64,000 bases of DNA. It comes from Nocardioidaceae bacterium UBA4001 (GTDB lineage Bacteria > Actinomycetota > Actinomycetes > Propionibacteriales > Nocardioidaceae). The notes under the pieces are model-generated. The model was not told the origin of the DNA. It saw nothing but the letters and a program-made list of their open reading frames with translations, and did not search any database. Where the stretch lies: the NCBI GenBank assembly GCA_002384855.1, contig DGBP01000039.1, positions 9,779-73,778 of the forward strand. Direction: 5' to 3'. The position numbers and the translations under genes were made by a program. Shown here piece by piece: positions 59,136 to 64,000 of the stretch; within the stretch, counting starts at the first letter, position 1; every line of letters begins with the position of its first letter.

Positions 59136-60170
59136 GTGACCGCCCCCTCCTCCCCGAAGCCTCCCGGGCTCGGTCCGCACGTCGTCGGGCAGCGTGTCGT
59201 GGTCCGCCGGGTCGTCCGGGGTGAGACCGGGCCCACGGGCGGTCCGGCGTTCACCGACGTCCTCGGCGTGATGGAGGCGTGGGCGGGCGGGAGCGCACGG
59301 GTGCGCACCGAGGCGGGCGAGCTGGTGGTGATCGCGGTGGGCGACATCGTCTCCGGAAAGCCGGTGCCACCCCGCCCGTCGGTGCGGCTGCGGGTCCCGG
59401 CCGGGCTCGCCGAGCGGCGGGCGGTCGCGGCGTGGCCGCCCCGGGAGGCGGAGCCGCTCGGCGAGTGGCTGTTGCGGGCCTCCGACGGCTACAGCGGCCG
59501 GGCCAACTCCGTGCTGGCCGTCGGCGACCCCGGGCTCCCGGTGGCCGAGGCGCTGGCGCGGGTCTCGGAGTTCTACCGCGCCCACGACCTCCCGGCGTGG
59601 GCCCAGGTCGTGGTCGGGTCGGACGAACAGGCGGCGCTGGAGGACGCCGGGTGGGTGCCCGCCCGGCCCGGCGAGGCGGACACCCTGTTCCAGCTGGTGT
59701 CGGTGTCGGCGGCCCGGCGGGTGGTACGACGACGGCTGCCCGGCGACGTACCGCCGACGCGCGTGACCGACCGTGTCGACGACGCCTGGCTGGCCGACGA
59801 CGCACACGCCCTGGCCCACCTCGAGGCGGCGCGGCCGATCCTCGACGGGCCCGCGGAGGTGGGCTTCGTGACCGTGACCGAGCCCGGGGGCGGAGGCGTC
59901 GTCGCCAAGGGTCGGGTGGCGCGCGGCTCCGGGACGGTCCCCGGCGACCAGGACTGGGCCTGCCTCACGAACGTCTGGGTCTCCCCCGACCACCGGCGCC
60001 GGGGCCTCGGGACGACGGTCGTCGCGACGATGCTCGACTGGGCCGCGGAGCGCGGGGTGACCACGGCCTACCTCCAGGTCCGCGGGGACAACCCCGGGGC
60101 GGTCACGGCCTACGAACGGCTCGGCTTCGTCACCCACCACGCCTACCGCTACCTGACGACGCCTGCCTGA
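59136..60170 (+). CDS. GNAT family acetyltransferase
   Basis: This 344-residue protein has an N-terminal domain of unknown function (about 1-170) with VLGVMEAW and VIAVGDIVSG, then a GNAT domain ending LTNVWVSPDHRRRGLGTTVV (acetyl-CoA pyrophosphate loop R-x-x-G-x-G) and GAVTAYERLGFVTHHAYRYL. The acceptor is unknown. TAGTAT about 50 nt before the GTG is a likely -10 box. Position opposite the fdxA-dapC unit is conserved in actinobacteria from memory. Confidence 0.85.
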   Translation: MTAPSSPKPPGLGPHVVGQRVVVRRVVRGETGPTGGPAFTDVLGVMEAWAGGSARVRTEAGELVVIAVGDIVSGKPVPPRPSVRLRVPAGLAERRAVAAWPPREAEPLGEWLLRASDGYSGRANSVLAVGDPGLPVAEALARVSEFYRAHDLPAWAQVVVGSDEQAALEDAGWVPARPGEADTLFQLVSVSAARRVVRRRLPGDVPPTRVTDRVDDAWLADDAHALAHLEAARPILDGPAEVGFVTVTEPGGGGVVAKGRVARGSGTVPGDQDWACLTNVWVSPDHRRRGLGTTVVATMLDWAAERGVTTAYLQVRGDNPGAVTAYERLGFVTHHAYRYLTTPA

Positions 60171-60181
60171 CCCCTCCAGGG

Positions 60182-60242
60182 GAGGTGCGCTGCGAAAGGG
60201 TAGCTCGCCACGGGTGTGGAGAACCCGATCGCAGCGCAGCTC
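60182..60242. repeat. Left hairpin repeat flanking the DUF559-like gene
   Basis: Arms gaggtgcgctgcga (60182-60195) and tcgcagcgcagctc (60229-60242) pair over 14 bp with one mismatch. The first arm and its continuation share 16 identical bases, tgcgctgcgaaagggt, with the right-hand repeat 1.18 kb away. It lies immediately after the GNAT stop and 5 nt beyond the end of the DUF559-like gene. Confidence 0.75.
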
Positions 60243-60246
60243 CGGG

Positions 60247-61293
60247 TCAGGACACGCCGTGGTGCATCTGCCGCAGGACCCGCTGCTCGTCGAGGTACTC
60301 GTCGAGCGTCTGCTCCCGCCCGACGCCGGGTGGCGGTGCCGTCGTCCAAGCTCGTGCAGGAGAGGGAAGAAAGAGTGCGCGCGACCGGTGGAAGTGCAGT
60401 CGCTCGACGATCCGCCGCGGGGCACGAAGGTCGAGTCCCGTGACGCGTACGACGACCAGCCCGCACCGCTCGAGCCGCTCCTGACGCTCGAGGTCCGCGG
60501 TGTGCCGAGCGGCGGTGCGGTGGTCAGCGCCGTCGAACTCGCCCACCAGACCCGCCTCTTCGTCGAGCAGGTCCGCAATGCCGAGCAGCCGCCCCTCTCT
60601 GACCCACACCGGCTGGTTGACCCCTGGTCGGGGCAGGCCCGCGTCGAGCTGCCACACGAGACGCAGTCGGGACTCCTGCGGCGACCTGGTGCGCTCGCTC
60701 GCGAGGTCGAGCGCGCTCGCGACCAGCGCGGACCGACGCCAGGAGTGGTGCTGCTGGCGGCATTCCCGCATCTGCCGGACCGAGACCAGGAGCGCGGCGG
60801 CCGCCATGTCCATCGCCACGGCGGCCTCGCGCACGTCGCGGATCCGCCGCATCTCGTCGAAGAGTGCCCGGGCCGGCGAGGTCGACCGGATGCCCTGACG
60901 CACCGAGACCTCGCCCGGGGGCAACGGCTCCCGCGAGACCTGCACGCGCTCGTCCGGCCGGACCCGCCCTTCACGTCCTACCACCAAGGGGACCGGGATG
61001 CGCGTGATCCCGTCGCGGTCACGCCCGTCGAAGAATCCGGCCCCGTGCAGCCGTAGCGATGCCCAGCCGGTGACCGCACCCGAGTCGCCCGCCCTGACCG
61101 ACTGCTCGAGCACCCGCTGCTCGGGGAGGGCGTCCGACACGTCCGAGGGCACGTGCCAGCCGTGGCAGCACTGGCGCCAGTGCGGTCCTCTGGCCTGCCC
61201 CGGCGTGGGGCCGGTGAGTCCCTGCGGGTCGCGACGGACCGGCCTCACCAGTCGTCGCGGCCGCGGGCAGATCGGGTCCCAGACGTGAGTCAT
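60247..61293 (-). CDS. DUF559/AbiEi-like protein with nuclease-fold C-terminus
   Basis: This 348-residue protein begins MTHVWDPICPRPRRLVRPVR and has a helix-rich N-terminal half resembling the AbiEi antitoxin-like segment of actinobacterial proteins, then a C-terminal PD-(D/E)XK-like domain: SPQESRLR (E207), GIADLLDEEAGLVGEFDGADH (D241, E252, D254, H258) and VVVRVTGLDL. Vsr-like and DUF559 proteins share that order. No toxin or methylase partner adjoins it. Inverted repeats flank it on both sides. A longer in-frame start at 61335 is possible; ATG at 61293 is preferred because MTHVWDP is the usual family start as I recall. Confidence 0.68.
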   Translation of the reverse strand: MTHVWDPICPRPRRLVRPVRRDPQGLTGPTPGQARGPHWRQCCHGWHVPSDVSDALPEQRVLEQSVRAGDSGAVTGWASLRLHGAGFFDGRDRDGITRIPVPLVVGREGRVRPDERVQVSREPLPPGEVSVRQGIRSTSPARALFDEMRRIRDVREAAVAMDMAAAALLVSVRQMRECRQQHHSWRRSALVASALDLASERTRSPQESRLRLVWQLDAGLPRPGVNQPVWVREGRLLGIADLLDEEAGLVGEFDGADHRTAARHTADLERQERLERCGLVVVRVTGLDLRAPRRIVERLHFHRSRALFLPSPARAWTTAPPPGVGREQTLDEYLDEQRVLRQMHHGVS

Positions 61294-61363
61294 GGGTGCG
61301 ATCGTGCCTGCGCGGCGACGTGGGTGGTGCGTCATCCACAGAGCAGACGAGGGGCAGCCGGAG

Positions 61364-61418
61364 CTGCGCTGCGAAAGGGTGGACCGGCTGAGGTCGCGAC
61401 AGCACTTTCGCAGCGCAG
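61364..61418. repeat. Right hairpin repeat flanking the DUF559-like gene
   Basis: Perfect 14-bp arms ctgcgctgcgaaag (61364-61377) and ctttcgcagcgcag (61405-61418) enclose 27 nt. The first arm with three more bases matches the left repeat over 16 bases. It lies about 70 nt upstream of the DUF559-like start, between that gene and the lipase stop. Confidence 0.8.
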
Positions 61419-61456
61419 TGCTGCCCTCGGGGTGCTGCGGGGCCGGGCGGTCGGGC

Positions 61457-62263
61457 TCAGAGGCAGCCGATGGCCGCGTCGGGGTCCGCCGGACCGTCCC
61501 GGTCGAACGCCTCGAGCACCCACGCGATCGCCTGACGGTCCATCGGGATCGTCAGGTGCTCCGCGGGGTCCACCGGGCAGTGGTCCTGGAGGGTGATGTT
61601 CGTCGACCGCTCCCCCTCGAGGAATCCCGAGGTGTAGGGGACGACCACCTCGTCGTACCTCGTGACCACCTGGGTGTAGTCGACGTCGCCGGGTGTCTCG
61701 TCGGGCTCGTTGAGCTCCCGGAGGAAGTCGGAGCCGGCGTGCTGCTGGTCGCACGAGACGCAGGGCCAGGGGCTGCCGGTGCCGAGGTCGTCGGAGACCG
61801 CGGTGCCATGGTTGGAGGGTGCGAGGCCCACGAGGTCCTCGACCAGTCCGTCGCCGCCGAGGTTCTTGATGTAGTACCGCGGCATCATCCCGCCCTGGGA
61901 GTGCCCCACGAGCGACACGCGCCCGGCGCCGGTGGCGACGAGCACGTCGTCGACGAACCCGGCCAGCTCCTCGGCGGACGCCTCGATCGGCCCGGTAGCC
62001 CGCTCGCCGTAGTCCAGGGCGAACACGCAGTAGCCGTCTGCCACCAGCGAGGACGACAGCAGGTCGAGCAGGGTGGACCGGTCGCCGAAGGTGCCGTGCA
62101 CGATCACCGCGGGATACGGCCGCTCTGGGTTCGGGCGGCACGACCAGTCGTTGGCGCCGAGCGGGTCGCGGTCGAGGCCGGGGTACGACGCCGGTGCGGC
62201 TGTCGCGGGGAGGCCGCCGAGCAGCAGGAGAGCGGTCAGAAGAAGCGTGAATCCAGCGCGCAT
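61457..62263 (-). CDS. Secreted alpha/beta-hydrolase lipase
   Basis: This 268-residue protein has a signal peptide (MRAGFTLLLTALLLLGGLPA) and a lipase core: PAVIVHGTFGDRST (oxyanion loop HG), LVGHSQGGMMPRYYIKNLG with nucleophile Ser122, and DHCPVDPAEHLTIPMD placing the late catalytic His. The plan is that of actinobacterial triacylglycerol lipases/esterases. Longer in-frame extensions translate the upstream tandem repeats and are rejected. Confidence 0.88.
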   Translation of the reverse strand: MRAGFTLLLTALLLLGGLPATAAPASYPGLDRDPLGANDWSCRPNPERPYPAVIVHGTFGDRSTLLDLLSSSLVADGYCVFALDYGERATGPIEASAEELAGFVDDVLVATGAGRVSLVGHSQGGMMPRYYIKNLGGDGLVEDLVGLAPSNHGTAVSDDLGTGSPWPCVSCDQQHAGSDFLRELNEPDETPGDVDYTQVVTRYDEVVVPYTSGFLEGERSTNITLQDHCPVDPAEHLTIPMDRQAIAWVLEAFDRDGPADPDAAIGCL

Positions 62264-62302
62264 GCCCCGCCCAACGAGCCGGTGCGTGCAGGCGTTACGG
62301 CC

Positions 62303-62400
62303 CGGCGCCCACGTGCCGGCGCCCACGTGCCCGCGCCCACGTGCCGGCGCCCACGTGCCCGCGCCCACGTGCCGGCGCCCACGTGCCGGCGCCCACGTGC
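62303..62400. repeat. Tandem array, seven copies of a 14-nt unit with CACGTG
   Basis: Seven contiguous copies of cggcgcccacgtgc (copies 3 and 5 read ccgcgcccacgtgc) occupy 98 nt just upstream of the lipase start. Each unit carries the palindrome CACGTG. No spacers separate the units. It may be a variable-number repeat, a regulator-binding array or simple slippage product. Confidence 0.92.
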
Positions 62401-62430
62401 CGGGACGAGGTCCGAGGTTGCGCGTGCCCG

Positions 62431-62486
62431 GTGTTGAGAGCCCGGTGTTGAGAGCCCGGTGTTGAGAGCCCGGTGTTGAGAGCCCG
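62431..62486. repeat. Tandem array, four perfect copies of a second 14-nt unit
   Basis: Four perfect copies of gtgttgagagcccg fill 56 nt, starting 30 nt after the first array. The sequence is unrelated to the first unit, yet the period is also 14 nt. Confidence 0.92.
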
Positions 62487-62940
62487 GTGGCGCACAACGG
62501 TACGGGGGAGCCCGTCACGCGCCACCGGGAGCCGGTGAGACCTCCGGCGGCCTGCCGCCCGGAAGGACGGCTCAAGCATGCCGGGAGCCGATCCACGAGC
62601 GGGTAACAGGATCACCACGAGAACGGAACGCTCGAGATGGTCGACCCCTGGCCCGGTCGGGCTCCCCCGGACGTGTGACCGGAAAGGTCGGAGGTCCCCC
62701 GCGGCCAGGGAGGAAGCCACTGCATGGCAAGTACACATTTCTGGTGCAGTGGAGATGTGAGCCCCGTCAGGCATCGGGTTGACCGGCCCCGTGGAGTCCG
62801 CGTCAGGCGGCAGTGGGGCGACCGGGAGGTGATCGCTTCCCGCTGCGGGGGCGGCGGGTGAGCGCCCGTGGATGACCACGGCGCCGTTTCAACCACAACT
62901 CGTCAGCGCCACCGCGACGCTGGCTCGAAAAGGAGTCATC
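62487..62940. other. Intergenic leader of the FG-GAP protein gene
   Basis: This 454-nt stretch holds no convincing gene. It contains an 8-bp hairpin (ccactgca 62717-62724 with tgcagtgg 62745-62752) and lower GC content around 62725-62745. It may include the promoter and a long 5' leader for the secreted gene that follows. No known riboswitch was recognised. Confidence 0.5.
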
Positions 62941-64000
62941 ATGCGTGGAACGAAGCGCGTGGGGCACCGGATCCGACTGGGACTGGTCTCAGCACTGAGC
63001 CTGGCCCTCGTCAGCGCACCGCTGTTCACCGCATCAGCATCAGCAGCCGAGGAGGAGGGGACGAAGAACCTTTCGACCCCCGTGATCCTCGTCGACGACA
63101 GCACCATGTCCGCCGCCTTCAGCGTTCCCACCGGCACGAGCACGGAGCTCCCGTTCGTGGAGGGCAACGCCGACTACACCAACACCACTGGCGACTACTA
63201 CACCGGCGTCGGCAGTGACACCTACGAGAGCACGGTGGACCAGGACTTCGACGCCGACCTGTGGGGAGCCGAGTACATCGAGGAGCTCGTGAACCCGGTC
63301 GTCGCCGACGTCAAGTGGGGCGACAACCTGATCAGCCACGCCTTCCCCGGCAGCGGGTCGCAGCCGATCCGCGTCGAGGTCAACCTGTTCGCGGACCAGA
63401 CCGCTGCCACGATGCAGGGCTACGAGACCGTCTCTCTCGAGGGGGAGCACATGGACGAGCTGTTCGGGACCCTGGGCAACGCCACGGACCTGCTCCCCAT
63501 GGTCTACACGCCACACGCGACGCTCACGATCCTGCAGTACGAGGAGACCACCGGTCTCTACTCGCACGAGATCTACGACGGTTACATGAGCGCCGAGGTA
63601 AACGGGTCGGGCAAGCTGATCTACGGGTTCAACTGGGGCACCCCGAACGGGCTCTCCAACCCCGGGCAGGGCAACTACCGGCTGATCTTCACAGTGGCCG
63701 ACGAGTCCCTCGTCATCTTCGACGAGGCGCTCCACGGTGACGACGCCGAGACCGAGGAACCGATGCACATGCCGATGATCGCGTCGGAGAAGATCTCCTA
63801 CATCGACATCGCCATGGGTGACGATCTTCTCGACCCGCCGCTACCGTTCGTGGTGGCCGGCGAGGACCGTGACCTCGACTTCGACAACGACGGCAACGCC
63901 GACGTCGTCGCCCGCCACACGGACGGCACGCTCTACCTGTTCAAGGGCAACGGCGCCACCGGCTTCACCGCCAAGGTCAAGATCGGCACCGGCTGGAACA
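62941..64000 (+). CDS. Secreted FG-GAP/VCBS-repeat protein, C-terminus cut by window edge
   Basis: The 353 visible residues begin with a signal peptide (RIRLGLVSALSLALVSAPLF, cut near ASASAAEE) and a beta-rich domain of no recognised family (VILVDDSTMSAAFSVPTGT, YGFNWGTPNGLSNPGQGNY). The end, LDFDNDGNADVVARHTDGTL followed by YLFKGNGATGF, is an FG-GAP/VCBS repeat with a calcium-binding DxDxDG loop, as in secreted esterases and adhesins of actinobacteria. An AAGGAG site lies 5 nt before the ATG. More repeats are expected beyond the window. Confidence 0.85.
   Translation, partial: MRGTKRVGHRIRLGLVSALSLALVSAPLFTASASAAEEEGTKNLSTPVILVDDSTMSAAFSVPTGTSTELPFVEGNADYTNTTGDYYTGVGSDTYESTVDQDFDADLWGAEYIEELVNPVVADVKWGDNLISHAFPGSGSQPIRVEVNLFADQTAATMQGYETVSLEGEHMDELFGTLGNATDLLPMVYTPHATLTILQYEETTGLYSHEIYDGYMSAEVNGSGKLIYGFNWGTPNGLSNPGQGNYRLIFTVADESLVIFDEALHGDDAETEEPMHMPMIASEKISYIDIAMGDDLLDPPLPFVVAGEDRDLDFDNDGNADVVARHTDGTLYLFKGNGATGFTAKVKIGTGWN

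Noticed and set aside
60247..61293. AbiE-type toxin-antitoxin system
   Set aside because: No AbiEii toxin-like gene lies beside it, and the C-terminus looks like a nuclease fold instead.
62303..62486. CRISPR array
   Set aside because: Units are contiguous 14-mers without spacers and no cas gene is near.
62595..62940. c-di-AMP (ydaO) riboswitch before the FG-GAP gene
   Set aside because: Leader length and position would fit, but the conserved ydaO sequence elements were not recognisable by eye.

Overview
The window is very GC-rich DNA from a high-GC Gram-positive bacterium. WhiB7, a mycoredoxin, an AdnA/AdnB helicase-nuclease pair, MoeZ, DUF3107 and DUF3117 proteins, a SigE/RseA/HtrA/TatB stress block and many GTG starts all indicate an actinomycete. 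From gene content and memory of gene order I would place it in or near Nocardioides, but no rRNA is present to prove it. No tRNA, rRNA, CRISPR array, prophage or transposase was seen. Genes are packed tightly, with many 1-17 nt overlaps, and most long antisense reading frames are GC-bias shadows.

Region 1 (1-24.7 kb) is a conserved information-processing and stress block that, from memory, resembles Mycobacterium tuberculosis Rv3196-Rv3213. It holds an enoyl-CoA hydratase cut by the left edge, DUF5679, a cyclodehydratase-like protein, an AarF/UbiB kinase, two matched 54-residue basic proteins, whiB7 with a leader ORF and attenuator, uvrD2, mycoredoxin, nudC, deoD, adnB-adnA, an alkyltransferase-like protein, a secreted serine protease, moeZ, a frameshifted sortase, a TetR regulator, DUF3107, a ferritin-like protein, an RNA helicase, an L,D-transpeptidase and a ParA ATPase.

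Region 2 (24.8-40.4 kb) is more metabolic and more mosaic. It has an SDR, a MarC-PHP-DUF6758 run, a NUDIX hydrolase, CopC/CopD, a histidine phosphatase, and three genes whose families match ethylmalonyl-CoA pathway steps (MaoC hydratase, acyl-CoA dehydrogenase, CitE-like lyase). Between those three lie three paralogous sulfotransferase-fold genes, a LicD-like/methyltransferase fusion and a small coiled-coil gene. This looks like a cell-surface modification cassette and is the best candidate here for an undescribed system.

Region 3 (40.4-59.1 kb) is again conserved: a MgtE-N/CBS protein, DUF1003, Mrp, TatB, HtrA, RseA, SigE, an O-methyltransferase, leucyl aminopeptidase, DUF3117, PaaX with an enoyl-CoA hydratase, Tag glycosylase, a DivIVA-like protein, a LOG-family protein, and the succinylase lysine/DAP genes dapE, dapD and dapC with a 7Fe ferredoxin. 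A membrane-anchored protein with two wall-hydrolase-like domains overlaps the end of dapD.

Region 4 (59.1-64 kb) is accessory: a GNAT protein, a DUF559-like nuclease gene bracketed by two related hairpin repeats, a secreted lipase, two adjacent tandem arrays that share a 14-nt period, and a secreted FG-GAP/VCBS protein cut by the right edge.
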